A stretch of 64,000 nt of DNA from CAWFPR01 sp963817635 (lineage in GTDB: Bacteria > Acidobacteriota > Vicinamibacteria > Vicinamibacterales > 2-12-FULL-66-21). The position numbers were made by a program, and so were the translations under genes. Where the stretch lies: the NCBI GenBank assembly GCA_963817635.1, contig CAWFPR010000009.1, positions 70,962-134,961 of the forward strand. The letters run 5' to 3'. Numbering within the stretch: position 1 is the stretch's first letter; every line of letters begins with the position of its first letter. Positions 1 through 9,182 of the stretch are shown one piece after another. Below the pieces are notes generated by a model that was given only the letters and a program-made list of their open reading frames with translations, was not told the DNA's origin and made no database searches.

Positions 1-1
1 G

Positions 2-419
2 ACAGCCGTCGTCGCCGGGTGCCTTCTGGCCCTGGCCGCCTTCGCCGCGTGCAGCAATTCCCCCACGAACCCGAGCGCCGTCGAGTTCACGCAGACCGAC
101 GTGCTCGTCGGGACGGGCACCGCGGCGACCGCGGGAAGCACACTGACGGTCGACTACACCGGCTGGCTCTACGATCCGGCCGCCGCTGACCACAAGGGGC
201 TCATCATCGACACGTCAACCGGCAGCTCGCCGATTGCGTTCACGCTGGGCGCCGGAGCGGTGATTCCGGGATGGGATCAGGGGCTGGTCGGCATGAGAGT
301 CGGGGGCGTGCGCCGGCTCGTCATCCCGTCGTCGCTCGCGTACGGCGGGACGCGGCGGGCGACGATCCCGCCGGTACTCGACGCTGGTGTTCGACATCGA
401 ACTGCTCGACGTGCAGTAG
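2..419 (+). CDS. FKBP-type peptidyl-prolyl isomerase lipoprotein, 5' partial, one frameshift
   Basis: The reading frame is open from base 2 and begins before the window. It encodes a hydrophobic stretch ending AAFAAC-SNS, a plausible lipobox with Cys at bases 50-52, so a periplasmic lipoprotein is likely. The rest is an FKBP domain: VDYTGWLYD, then VIPGWDQGLVGMRVGG, then IPSSLAYGG. FKBPs catalyse cis-trans isomerisation of Xaa-Pro bonds and help fold envelope proteins. The conserved ending is STLVFDIELLDVQ plus stop, but it sits in the next frame: the text reads ccggtactc at 371-379 where removing one g gives PYSTLVFD. The total length (418 bp) equals a complete frame plus one base. I regard this as a sequence error or a very recent mutation. 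Family assignment is secure. Confidence 0.85.
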
Positions 420-439
420 GCGTGCGGCAGGTTCGTAGG

Positions 440-1510
440 CTAGCCCAGGTGCACTCTGAGCCCCATGAGCACCGACCCCACGTGATTGTCGATCCGACCC
501 TCGCCGCCGTTGACGTCCTTGCCCTTCACTGAGCCGTAGTTGAACTCGCCGTAGATGGCGACCCCTGGCGAGACCCACAGCTCGAGGCCGCCGCCGGCAA
601 GCCAGCCCCATCCGTTCGTCTTCAGCTCGAAGGTCTGCGTGCCGCCCGGGATGGTCTGCACCACGTCGCCGACCGTGACGGTCCGATCGTCCTGCGTCTG
701 CGAAGTGACGATTTTCGACTGGTGGTAGACCGCTCCGCCCTTGCCGTACAGCTTTGCGATGCCGAACGGTACGCCCACCTTTCCGGCGATCGAGAACAGG
801 TGGACCTTCTGGCTGGTCGAGAATCGGAACGTCGGCTCACTGCCGTTGGTGGTCACCGTCGAGGGGCGGGTGTAGCCGACCTCCGCGGACAGCACGCGGT
901 TGAACCGGAACTCGCCGCCGGCGATGAAGCCCAGTCCGCCCTCCTTGCCCGAGCAGCTGGACACGTCGCCGCACTGGATCGAGGTGGCATCGTTCGTCTT
1001 CGTGATTCCAGCGCCGCCGAACAGCACCAGTCCGGCGGGCAGTTCGCGAGCCGGGGCACCCGGTTCGCGCTCTTCGCCCGGAGCGGGCGGCGTGTAGGAG
1101 CCTTTGAGCAGCAACACGGTCGGCGCCGACGCCGTCACGTCATTGACGACGAGCGTGTTGGCCGGGCGGAACCAGTACAGGCCCGAGACGCTCTTCAGGT
1201 CACACGTGCCCTCGGACGGGAGCGGCCGTCCGACTTCGACGATCCACACGCGGTGGGTCGTCTCGCACGTGTCGACGTAGAAGTTGGCGTCGATCTCGGA
1301 TTTGCCGATCGCGTCGCGCAGGCTGAAGGCGACCTTCGCGTCGCCGGCCTCGTCGGGCCGGGCCGTTCCGACCGACGTGCCGTTCAGCATCACTTCGACC
1401 TGATCGCCCGCCGGCACGCGTCTCGCCATCACGGTCTGCGCCGCCGCGGTTCCGCCGAATGTCGCGCTCAATACGGCCGCCGCAGTCAGCAGCCGCCAGG
1501 GTTGGGTCAT
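440..1510 (-). CDS. Outer-membrane beta-barrel protein
   Basis: This 356-aa protein starts with a clear Sec signal (LLTAAAVLSATFGGTAAAQ, about residues 7-25). The first half after the signal contains a Cys pair region and is not recognised. From about residue 160 the chain alternates hydrophobic and polar residues with Gly/aromatic girdles (LVLFGGAGI, GFIAGGEFRF, LSAEVGYTRP, GWLAGGGLELW, AIYGEFNYG), the texture of an eight-strand OmpA/Opa-like barrel. It ends GSVLMGLRVHLG, so the usual terminal aromatic residue is absent. It is convergent with the FKBP gene and divergent from the TonB receptor gene. The substrate is unknown. The barrel call rests on strand pattern, not on a catalytic motif. 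Confidence 0.7.
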   Translation of the reverse strand: MTQPWRLLTAAAVLSATFGGTAAAQTVMARRVPAGDQVEVMLNGTSVGTARPDEAGDAKVAFSLRDAIGKSEIDANFYVDTCETTHRVWIVEVGRPLPSEGTCDLKSVSGLYWFRPANTLVVNDVTASAPTVLLLKGSYTPPAPGEEREPGAPARELPAGLVLFGGAGITKTNDATSIQCGDVSSCSGKEGGLGFIAGGEFRFNRVLSAEVGYTRPSTVTTNGSEPTFRFSTSQKVHLFSIAGKVGVPFGIAKLYGKGGAVYHQSKIVTSQTQDDRTVTVGDVVQTIPGGTQTFELKTNGWGWLAGGGLELWVSPGVAIYGEFNYGSVKGKDVNGGEGRIDNHVGSVLMGLRVHLG

Positions 1511-1702
1511 TCTCGCTCCTTAGGTCCTTACCCTGCGATTATGGTCCAGTATTGCGGTCAACGACAATCGTCGTCCGGCGCGCAACCGGAACTCGCGACG
1601 CCCCATCGCCCGCTCCCGCCATCTACGGCGCTGGTAGTAGATGACCGTTCGCTGTAGCGTGAAGGGGTCACATACCTCATATCCTCCACACGGAGTCATA
1701 CC

Positions 1703-3904
1703 ATGCCACGTCTGAAATCACGTTTCGGGCGACGCAGCCTCCAGACGGGTGCGATCGTCGCGATGCTGTGTCTTCTGTTGCCGGCCGGCGTTCGCGCCCG
1801 GGGGCAGGACGCGCCGTCGGGCGCCTCGAACATGGCGGCGCAGGGCGCGCCGGCCACTCCGCAGAAACCGCCCGCGGCCGACCCGCAGAAGCCGCCGGAG
1901 GAGCAACCGCCTCGCATCGACGCTGAAGTCTTCGTCACCGCCCCCCGCCTCGAGATTCCCCTCAAGGACAATCCCAGCGCCACGACCGTCGTCGGCGAGC
2001 GCGAGTTGCAGTCGATCCCGCGCGGGATCGGCGCCGAGGAAGTGCTCGGCGGCGTGCCGGGACTCAAGGTGGACAACCAGGCGGACGGCGAGCGTGTGCA
2101 CCTGTCGATTCGCGGCCAGGGCCTGCTCACCGAGCGAGGGATCCGCGGGATCGCGGTGCTGCTCGACGGCCTGCCGCTCAACGATCCGACAGGCTTTGCG
2201 CCCGATCTCTTCGACGTCGACTGGTCGTCGGTCGAGCGCGTCGAAGTGTTCCGGGGTGTCGCCTCCGCGTTCTACGGCGGCGGGTCGGCGGGCGGCATCA
2301 TCAACATCACGACGCGCGACGGCGCCGCCGGATCGGCGACGGGCCGGGCGTCGCTCTCGCTCGGCGACTACAACTTCTGGAAGCCGTTCGCCGAAGTGGG
2401 CGGCACCAGGGGCCGCGTGAACTACCGGATGTCTGCGTCGCTCAGTCGCGGCGACGGCTACCGCCTGCACACCGCCTTCGACGCCTACAACCTGTACGGG
2501 AAGTTCCGCTGGACGCCCTCGGCGCGCACCCACGTGACCGCCGTCGTGGCCGGCACGCACTTCTACAATGAAAATGCCGAAGGGCTGAACCTCGGGTGGG
2601 CGCATCCCTTGCTCGGTCAGGGTGTCGAGTGGGCGCGCCAGGCGAACCCGGACGCGCTCACCTACAACGAGTACCAGCGAACCAATCGCCTCACGGCCGG
2701 CGTCAGCGGCCGAACCGACCTGGGCGCGAACCAGGATCTGTCGTTCACGGTGTTCTACCGGCGCACCTATTGGACCGAAGCCGTGCCGAGCTCGGTCAAC
2801 CACCGGGCGTACGACTCGCCGGGTGCCAGCGTGCAGTACACGAAGCACGCCGGGCAGGCGTCGGTGAAGCAGCACCTGTCGATCGGATCCGACGTGTCGT
2901 GGCAGGGGTTCGACGACTATCGACACCCCAATCTGGGCGAGGCGCGCGAGGGACCCGACCTGCTGTCGAACCAGACCATCAGTCAGCGCGGCGCGGGCCT
3001 GTACGTCCTCGATCGCATCGAGCTTGGCTCGCGGTGGGGGGTGATGGCCGGCGCCCGCGCCGATCGCATCGACAACAGCCTGACGGATCTGCTGAAGTCG
3101 GGCGGGGTCGATCTGTCCGGCGACCGGGCGTTCTCGAAGGCGACCAGCCGGTTCGGGATGTCGTTCAATCCGGTTGCGGACCTCGGCTTCTATGCGTCGT
3201 GGGGACAGGGATTCCTGCCGCCTGCGACCGAGGAGCTGGCGAACAATCCCGACCAGATGGGCGGTTTCAACACCCACCTCGTTCCCTCGACGTCGCGCGG
3301 CGCGGAAGTTGGCGTCCGCGGCGGCGCGCATGGCCTGGCGTACGACATCGGGTTCTTCCACCTGGCGACCCGCAACGACTTCGGCCGCTACAGGGTCGCG
3401 TCACGGCCGCTCGAGACGTTCTACGGCAATCTCGGCGACAGCCGCCGCAACGGCCTCGAAGCGGAGCTCGGCTACTACCCGAACGCGCGCGTGGCGATTC
3501 GCGGCGCCTACACGTTCTCGGACTTCCAGTATCCGAACATCCAGTTCATGTTCGACAGCTTCACCGACACCGTCATGCCGAACTCGCCGCGCCATCAGGT
3601 CTCGCTGGACGGCGAATACCGGCTGGGAGCGCACTGGGCGGCGGGCGCGAACGTGTTCGGTCAGTCGATGCAGTACGTGGACCCGGGCAACACGATGACG
3701 GCAGACGGCTTCGCGCTGCTCAATCCGCGCGTCGGATATCGATGGGCGGGGAGCGGCTACCGGGCCGAACTCACGCTGCAGTCGCGCAACGTCATGGGAC
3801 ACCGGTATCTCGCCTTCACCGAGCCCGATCCGGACGGCAACTCGTTCCAGCCCGGACCAACCCGCGAGACGTTCGTGGGTCTGCGCATCGCCTTCGGCGG
3901 TTAG
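1703..3904 (+). CDS. TonB-dependent outer-membrane receptor
   Basis: 733 aa; ATG preceded by GGAG seven bases upstream. A signal peptide (AIVAMLCLLLPAGVRARG) is followed by a Pro/Gln-rich linker. The plug domain runs from about residue 75 to 200, with VFVTAPR, EEVLGGVPGLKV, SIRGQGLLTERGIRG and FYGGGSAGGIINITTRDG. The remaining 500 residues are barrel strands ending FVGLRIAFGG. TonB receptors import siderophores, corrinoids, sugars or other bulky ligands using the proton motive force via TonB-ExbBD. No ligand-specific neighbour (ABC importer, siderophore gene) is present, so the substrate is not assigned. The frame is intact, unlike many neighbours. It converges on a secreted kinase-like gene 22 bp downstream. 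Confidence 0.93.
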   Translation: MPRLKSRFGRRSLQTGAIVAMLCLLLPAGVRARGQDAPSGASNMAAQGAPATPQKPPAADPQKPPEEQPPRIDAEVFVTAPRLEIPLKDNPSATTVVGERELQSIPRGIGAEEVLGGVPGLKVDNQADGERVHLSIRGQGLLTERGIRGIAVLLDGLPLNDPTGFAPDLFDVDWSSVERVEVFRGVASAFYGGGSAGGIINITTRDGAAGSATGRASLSLGDYNFWKPFAEVGGTRGRVNYRMSASLSRGDGYRLHTAFDAYNLYGKFRWTPSARTHVTAVVAGTHFYNENAEGLNLGWAHPLLGQGVEWARQANPDALTYNEYQRTNRLTAGVSGRTDLGANQDLSFTVFYRRTYWTEAVPSSVNHRAYDSPGASVQYTKHAGQASVKQHLSIGSDVSWQGFDDYRHPNLGEAREGPDLLSNQTISQRGAGLYVLDRIELGSRWGVMAGARADRIDNSLTDLLKSGGVDLSGDRAFSKATSRFGMSFNPVADLGFYASWGQGFLPPATEELANNPDQMGGFNTHLVPSTSRGAEVGVRGGAHGLAYDIGFFHLATRNDFGRYRVASRPLETFYGNLGDSRRNGLEAELGYYPNARVAIRGAYTFSDFQYPNIQFMFDSFTDTVMPNSPRHQVSLDGEYRLGAHWAAGANVFGQSMQYVDPGNTMTADGFALLNPRVGYRWAGSGYRAELTLQSRNVMGHRYLAFTEPDPDGNSFQPGPTRETFVGLRIAFGG

Positions 3905-3926
3905 CGGACGGCGGGGAGCGGGTCCG

Positions 3927-4730
3927 TCAGCGATCGAACAACGCGGACGGGCCCGCCTTCTCGAGGATCGCCACGATCTGGTCCCGGCGGGACAGCACGC
4001 CTGACATCTCGTTCGTGTACATGAAGGAGCCGATAGCGCGCTGGAGCGAGGCCTTGTCGAGCGCCTTGATCCGCTCGAGCACGCGGCGGTCGCACCGGGT
4101 CACGTTCTGCGGGCTGCGCACGGACGGTGCGAGGCGGAAGGCTCGCGTGTGGTCGATCGCCCAGATGCGCCAGTCGGTGGTGATCAGCAGGTTGCCGAGG
4201 TTGCGGTCCGTGTTGCCGATCAACTGGTCGAAGACGCGAAGCAGGTACATCTGGTGGTTCCAGCGATCCGGGTCCGGCGCCTCGATGTGCCGCTCGAGCC
4301 GTGCCTGCTCGTCCATCAGCACGTTGTCCACCCACCAGGTGAACGCGGCGCGCTTCCCGTTGTAGCCGCGGGCGATGGACACCGGGACAAGGTTCAGGCC
4401 GATCAGGCGGTCCACCCGGTAGGCGGCCACGTTGTACGCCCACGAGTCGCGGAAATTGAGCTCGGTGCCCTGGCCGGTCTCGAACTGGCTGTGGAACTCG
4501 TCGACGGACTGGATCTGTGCGTCGTGGGTGAGCGTGCCGTCGCTGAGCGTGGCGCGCTTCGAACCGGTGATGCCCTTGCCCGCGCCGTGCGCGCTGAGCA
4601 CCTTGGCGTGCAGCAGGAACTGCTCGATCTGCGCATCCGACAGCCGCGCCGCGGAGGCCGTGGGTTCCTGCGCGGGGAGGTACAGGCCGCTGACTGCCAG
4701 AAGCGCCGCCACGAGAACCGGCTTCAACAT
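3927..4730 (-). CDS. Secreted protein with kinase-like (HipA/PI3K-type) active-site motif
   Basis: 267 aa. The start at 4730 is chosen because GGGAGG lies just upstream and the protein then opens with a good Sec signal (LKPVLVAALLAVSGLYLPAQ). The body is unlike any named family I can recall in full, but it holds DQLIGNTDRNLGNLLI followed by WAIDHTRAF. This D-R-N-x-x-N then I-D pattern matches the catalytic loop and metal-binding Asp of the atypical kinases of the PI3/4-kinase, HipA and Fam20 groups. A signal peptide on such a fold implies a periplasmic or lipidated substrate, which is inference. Cys is scarce. It stands alone between convergent and same-strand neighbours, 63 bp from the kinase gene upstream. 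The kinase-like fold is moderately likely; the activity is unproven. Confidence 0.6.
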   Translation of the reverse strand: MLKPVLVAALLAVSGLYLPAQEPTASAARLSDAQIEQFLLHAKVLSAHGAGKGITGSKRATLSDGTLTHDAQIQSVDEFHSQFETGQGTELNFRDSWAYNVAAYRVDRLIGLNLVPVSIARGYNGKRAAFTWWVDNVLMDEQARLERHIEAPDPDRWNHQMYLLRVFDQLIGNTDRNLGNLLITTDWRIWAIDHTRAFRLAPSVRSPQNVTRCDRRVLERIKALDKASLQRAIGSFMYTNEMSGVLSRRDQIVAILEKAGPSALFDR

Positions 4731-4793
4731 GGGTGACCTCCCTGACTCCGCCCGAGGGTGGCCGAGAGCATACACCCGCCGGGCGCCCGGCGC

Positions 4794-7100
4794 TCAACGT
4801 CGGCTTCGCGCGTCCAGCGCGAACCCGGCCGCCAGCGCCGCGAGCCCCGCGGCGATGACCGCGATCGCCCACGAGGGACGGCCGAACCACTCGCGATGGT
4901 TCGCGATGTCGAACAGCGCGATGCCGAGATTCAGCAGGCCGGCATAGTAGAAGCTCCGGCGCTGCCTCCGCTGGCTGAGCGCGATGATCGTGCACGCCAT
5001 CGCCGCGTACACCCAGTCGATGCGCGGCGAGTATTCGGCCGTCCGCACCAGGTACCCGAGCGGGTGCAGCAAGGCGAAGGGCGCGAGGGTGAACAGGAGC
5101 TGCGCGGCGGTCCGTACGGCGTCGGAGCCGCGATGGTTCAACACGACGGCAGCCAGGTAGAACACGGCGCCGTTCAGCGTCATGGCCGCCACCGTGTCGA
5201 GGAGCAGCGGATCGCCGACCCCGCTCGGCTGGAGCGGCTGGAGCGAGAGCCCGAGGTAGTGCAGCGCGCGGCCGTTCAGGGCCAGGAGTTCCAGCGCCGC
5301 GACCAGCAGCAGGGCTGCCGCGAGATAGGCCGGCCGGCTGAACCACGATCGCCCGGTGCGCTCGCCGGCCACGCCGAACGCCGCGTACACGCCGACGAGC
5401 GGCAGCACGTGCAGCGCGAGCTTGTCCCATTGTCCGTCCACCAGCCATTCCCGCAGGCCCATATCGGACAACAGCGACAGCGTGACGATCAGCGCGAGCG
5501 CGGTGAACACGCTGCTGAGCGCCGTCGTGCGGGTACGCAGCGCGAGCCAGCCGCACCACGCCCATCCCACGACGCTCGTGAGCTGCAGCTGGCGGTTCGA
5601 CACCGTGCCATCGTCGAAGAGCTGTCCGGCGGTGCCGGCGGCGGCCACGAGGAAGCCGGTTTCGTGGAAGAGGATCAGCAGGAAGAGCGGCAGCAGCGCG
5701 ACCGCGGCCAGGTAGAACGCGACGGCGACCGCCTTGTGATCGCGGCGGTAGAGCAGGTGCGCCGCGGCGTTCAGGCCGAGAAACGGCAGTCCGAGCACGG
5801 CGAACGGCCGGCCGACTCCCTCGACGGCGCCGTACCAGCGGTCGGCGGCGAAGTAGAAGAGGCTGCCGCAGACGAGCAGGAACGCGCCGAGGTACAGCGC
5901 GATCTGCGAGAACGACAGCGCGCGGCTCTCGACGATCCAGTCGTCTTCCCGCGCGTCGAGCGCGCGATAGGCGGCGTGCAGGCGCTCGGCTTCGTGGGGA
6001 TAGATCAGCCGAAGCCGCAGCCATTCGCCAAGTTGATCGAGGTGCGGCCTCACGCGGGCGCCGAGCGTGGTCGCATACACCGACGGCCGGGCGAGGACGG
6101 GCCGGCCGTCCAGGAACCGCCTGAGGTCCGCCGCCATGTCGCTCGCCGACTGGTAGCGGGCGGCGGGGTCGACGTCCATGGCCGTGAGCGCGACCGCCTG
6201 GAGCGGCTCGGGCACGCGAGGGTCGATTTCCACCGGCAGCCGTGGCTGCCCCGCGCGGATCTGCGCGACGAGCGCGTCGTCTGCTCCCGTGAACGGCGCC
6301 CGCCCGGCCAGCAGTTCGTAGAAGATCACGCCGAGCGCGTAGATGTCCGTTCGATCGTCGATCGCCCGCGTCCGATCGAGCTGCTCGGGCGCGACGTAGG
6401 GGAGCGTCCCCTTGAGGTGTCCGCGCGACGGATCGCCGCCGCTCAGGCCGAAATCCAGGATGTGCGGGGCGAGCCCGGCATCGAGCATGATGTTCGACGG
6501 TTTCAGGTCGCGATGCTGGAGGCCGAGCGTGTGGGCGTGGTGCACGGCCTCGCAGACGTCGAGCATGATCCGCGCGCGCTGCGAATACTCGAGCGAGGGT
6601 CCGAGGCGGCCCAGCTCGAAGCCGTCCACGAATTCCATGATGATGACCGGCGGGTCCGCCTCCGGCCGGTATTCGAAGACCTGCACGATCCGCCGATCCG
6701 AAAAGAGCGCGAGCGTCTTTGCCTCGCGGAGGAATTCCTGGAGGCGATCCGTGCGGTCGGCTCCGCCGCGCCGCACCACCTTGGCGGCGACGATGCGATC
6801 GAGCCGGAGGTCGCGAAGCTTGAAGACCTCGCCCATGCCGCCCGCGCCGATGCGTTCGATGGTCTGGAAGCCGTCGAATCGGGGCAGCGGCGCGTCGGGC
6901 GCCGGAGCGTCGGGCGCGGCGTCGGAGGGGCCCGCGAGGGTCAGCGTCAGCGCGAGGTAGCGATCGACGAGCGTGCCGAGGGGGGCCGCGAGTTCGGGCC
7001 GCCCCTCGCAGAGGGTCGCGAGCGGCAGGCGCTCGCCCCGGAGCACGTGGTGCTCGACGAACGCCGCGAAGCGCGTCTCGATCTCGGCGCTTGTGGTCAT
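4794..7100 (-). CDS. Ser/Thr protein kinase fused to a large multi-pass membrane domain
   Basis: 768 aa. Residues 1-70 hold a short helical prefix ending in an Ala/Pro linker. The kinase domain spans about 78-340: GAGGMGEV (86-92), AAKVV with Lys107, HRDLKPSN (196-203), DFG (216-218) and APE (237-239), so all catalytic residues are present. From about residue 385 to the end there are roughly a dozen hydrophobic segments and no PASTA or TPR repeats, unlike common bacterial kinases; the texture recalls DUF2157-type membrane proteins. The start overlaps the stop of the sigma factor gene by four bases (ATGA), so the two are translationally coupled. The pair is a known Acidobacteria/Planctomycetes arrangement, but the membrane half is unusual. 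The kinase call is secure. Confidence 0.93.
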   Translation of the reverse strand: MTTSAEIETRFAAFVEHHVLRGERLPLATLCEGRPELAAPLGTLVDRYLALTLTLAGPSDAAPDAPAPDAPLPRFDGFQTIERIGAGGMGEVFKLRDLRLDRIVAAKVVRRGGADRTDRLQEFLREAKTLALFSDRRIVQVFEYRPEADPPVIIMEFVDGFELGRLGPSLEYSQRARIMLDVCEAVHHAHTLGLQHRDLKPSNIMLDAGLAPHILDFGLSGGDPSRGHLKGTLPYVAPEQLDRTRAIDDRTDIYALGVIFYELLAGRAPFTGADDALVAQIRAGQPRLPVEIDPRVPEPLQAVALTAMDVDPAARYQSASDMAADLRRFLDGRPVLARPSVYATTLGARVRPHLDQLGEWLRLRLIYPHEAERLHAAYRALDAREDDWIVESRALSFSQIALYLGAFLLVCGSLFYFAADRWYGAVEGVGRPFAVLGLPFLGLNAAAHLLYRRDHKAVAVAFYLAAVALLPLFLLILFHETGFLVAAAGTAGQLFDDGTVSNRQLQLTSVVGWAWCGWLALRTRTTALSSVFTALALIVTLSLLSDMGLREWLVDGQWDKLALHVLPLVGVYAAFGVAGERTGRSWFSRPAYLAAALLLVAALELLALNGRALHYLGLSLQPLQPSGVGDPLLLDTVAAMTLNGAVFYLAAVVLNHRGSDAVRTAAQLLFTLAPFALLHPLGYLVRTAEYSPRIDWVYAAMACTIIALSQRRQRRSFYYAGLLNLGIALFDIANHREWFGRPSWAIAVIAAGLAALAAGFALDARSRR

Positions 7101-7696
7101 CGCTCCACCGACGACATCCGGAGCGTCAGGGCCGTCATGGCGCGCGCGAGCAGCATGCGGCAGGCGTCCTCGCTGCGGTCCATGCGGCGGCCGATCTCGG
7201 CGAACGACAGGTCCTCGAACTTCCGCAGCACGATCACCTCGCGATGCTCGGCCGACAGCGATTCGATCGCCTCCTCGAGGCGCTGCGCCTCTTCGTCGAG
7301 GATCACGCGCGAGAGCGCGGATCTCGACAGCGCCGCGAGCGGCGTCTCGTCTTCGAGCGCGACCTCGCGCGCGGCTTCGCGCCGCTGGCGGTGGTGGAAG
7401 TCTGCCCGATCGCGGATCTCGTGCTCGGCGATGCGCGCGAGCCAGGCCATCAGCGACCGTGTGTCGTTGGCTTTCAGGTCGTCGAGGTGCTGAAGCGATT
7501 TGAGGAGCGCCGACTGGAGGATGTCGCGCGATTCGAGTCGTGCCCGAAGGTCGCGTCCCAGGCGGAGGCGGATGAACGCGAGGAGACGCCCCGCGTAGCG
7601 CGCGTACAGCGCGTTGACCGCTTCGGGCGATCCCGCCTTCGCCTGCCGCAGCAGCTCCGCGCCAGACCCCCCGTCCATGCGCCAGAACGTTATCAC
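7097..7696 (-). CDS. ECF-type RNA polymerase sigma factor
   Basis: 199 aa from a GTG at 7696; an internal ATG at 7678 (MDGGSG) is an equally possible start. Region 2 covers about residues 12-85 (ALYARYAGRLLAFIRLRLG, SRDILQSALLKSLQHLDDL) and region 4 covers 140-195 (EEAIESLSAEHREVIVLRKF, then an HTH DLSFAEIGRRMDRSEDACRM). This is the sigma-70 subfamily usually found beside Ser/Thr kinases, where the kinase or its target controls sigma activity. The stop codon overlaps the kinase start. No anti-sigma factor is adjacent, so control through the kinase is inferred. Upstream lie two GGGGTCAGACCCC palindromes. Confidence 0.9.
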   Translation of the reverse strand: MITFWRMDGGSGAELLRQAKAGSPEAVNALYARYAGRLLAFIRLRLGRDLRARLESRDILQSALLKSLQHLDDLKANDTRSLMAWLARIAEHEIRDRADFHHRQRREAAREVALEDETPLAALSRSALSRVILDEEAQRLEEAIESLSAEHREVIVLRKFEDLSFAEIGRRMDRSEDACRMLLARAMTALTLRMSSVER

Positions 7697-7710
7697 GCGG
7701 TCATTCCCCT

Positions 7711-7750
7711 GGGGTCAGACCCCACCCCCCGGCGCCCGGGGTCAGACCCC
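7711..7750. repeat. Two direct copies of palindrome GGGGTCAGACCCC
   Basis: Identical 13-base units at 7711-7723 and 7738-7750, each an inverted repeat GGGGTC-A-GACCCC. They lie in the gap between the divergent sigma factor and lipoprotein genes. They could form hairpins or bind a dimeric regulator. Similar units are scattered in intergenic DNA of many high-GC environmental genomes, which favours a REP-like element; that comparison is from memory. Confidence 0.75.
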
Positions 7751-7811
7751 GGCCCGGGGGGGCCGTTCGGTTCGGGCCGGGGGTGCCGTCTACAGACCAG
7801 GAGGCACTGAC

Positions 7812-8448
7812 ATGCGGAAACTGCTCGAAATGACGGGGCTGCTCGTGGCGACGCTGTCCCTGGGGGCCTGTCTCAACAAGGAAACGACCCACACCCTCTA
7901 TCTGTCGCCGGACGGCGCGGTCGCGTGGAGGACGCTGGAAGACGGCGTCCGCTCGGACGCGACGGACGCCCTCAAGGCGGCTGCCGAGGAATCAGACTAC
8001 CTTGCGGCGGCAACCGCAGGCACCGGCGACGTGGCCAGCGGGCTGGCGGCCCTCGAGCCGATCCGCGTCCGGACGCGGATCCTGCGACGCGAGCGTCCGT
8101 TCACCGTGCTCACCGAGGCGTGGTTCCCCAGCGCGGAGTCGCTGGCCAACGGCATCATCGCGGCGTTCCGGATCCAGGGCGACGCCTACGTCACGCGCGA
8201 TGGCGACGCCATCACCCTGCACATCCACCTTGATTTTCGCGGCCTGGAGCAGGACGACGAGCAACACGAGCCCGGTGTTGAACCTGGTGGACGACCTGTC
8301 CACCTACCGCATCGTTCTCACCGACGGCCGGTTCCTCGCCGCCGAGGGATTCGCGCTCGACGAGGATGGGACGATCGCGCGGCCGATCGCGGCGCCGGAT
8401 GACGGAAAGGAACAGGTCATCGATCTGTCGTTGACCTGGTCGCGCTAG
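7812..8448 (+). CDS. Predicted lipoprotein of unknown function, one frameshift
   Basis: AGGAGG sits seven bases before the ATG. The product starts MRKLLEMTGLLVATLSLGAC-LNKE, a textbook lipobox (LGAC), so it should be lipidated and anchored in the envelope. The body (about 211 aa after correction) has no motif I recognise; TLYLSPDGAVAW near the N-terminus is notable. The frame breaks at about 8261-8264: upstream reads FRGLEQDDE, and one base further the other frame reads NTSPVLNLVDDLSTYRIVL to a stop at 8448. The length is a full frame plus one base. It may be intact in the organism. Function unknown. Confidence 0.65.
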
Positions 8449-8465
8449 CCGCCCTGAGGCGCAGG

Positions 8466-9182
8466 CTAGAATCTCGCTCGCACCCCGGCGCCCAGCTGCA
8501 CGCCGCCGAGCGTCATGGCTTTCGTGCTGTTCGGCAGGTTCACCGATCCCCACGTGAACCCCGCGAGCACGCCGATCCCGATCCGTGGGCGGAACATGTA
8601 GTTCAGATCGAGCGCGATCCGGACGCCGAGCGCCGAATCGTCCACGGGAGCGGCCGAGACATGCTGCACTTCGCCGAAGATGGGGCTCAACGTGACGTCC
8701 GTCGGAACGTCCTGCGTCACCTGCAGGAAAGCAGGTCCAGCCGACGCCATCACGTCGAATCGATTGGTCACCTGCCGGGTGGCGGCCGCGAAGAGGTACA
8801 GCACCCGTTCGGAGTGCTCGAGATTCGGTGTGATGCCGTTGGCCGACCGGGTGAAGCTCCCAGGTCCCGCCGAAACCGTGGACGCGGTGAAGTCGTGCGC
8901 GTCGTGCGTGCGGCTTCGCGAGTAGCCGGCGCCGAAGGCGAACCGACGCCCGCGTACCCCGGCGCTCACGTCGAACATCGACCCTCCGATCACGCCGTCG
9001 TCCACGGTCAGCGTACCGGCACCGTCGAAGATCTCGACGGGCACCGCGACCGCGAGCCGCTGCGAACCTTCCTGGATGGCCGCGTTGACGCTGACGAATC
9101 CCGCTGCCTGCTGAGCACGGGCAGTCGGAGCTGCCGCGACGGACGACAGGAGGACACAGGTCGCAGCCGTGACAAGTCTCAT
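8466..9182 (-). CDS. Outer-membrane beta-barrel protein
   Basis: 238 aa. I place the start at 9182, where the protein begins with a signal peptide (LVTAATCVLLSSVAAAPTARAQ) and CGAGG lies upstream; a longer in-frame extension lacks any export signal. The mature part alternates strands (FDVSAGVRGRRFAFGAGYSR, VLYLFAAATRQ, FDVMASAGPAFLQ, VRIALDLNYMF, IGVLAGFTWG) and ends GVRARF, the terminal Phe expected for BAM-dependent barrel insertion. It converges on the lipoprotein gene with 17 bp between. The cargo or role is not predictable. Confidence 0.7.
   Translation of the reverse strand: MRLVTAATCVLLSSVAAAPTARAQQAAGFVSVNAAIQEGSQRLAVAVPVEIFDGAGTLTVDDGVIGGSMFDVSAGVRGRRFAFGAGYSRSRTHDAHDFTASTVSAGPGSFTRSANGITPNLEHSERVLYLFAAATRQVTNRFDVMASAGPAFLQVTQDVPTDVTLSPIFGEVQHVSAAPVDDSALGVRIALDLNYMFRPRIGIGVLAGFTWGSVNLPNSTKAMTLGGVQLGAGVRARF

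Noticed and set aside
4758..7493. 911-codon plus-strand open frame opposite the kinase and sigma genes
   Set aside because: It is Arg/Glu/Gln-rich with no conserved domain, and the minus strand holds a complete kinase and sigma factor. It is a high-GC shadow frame.
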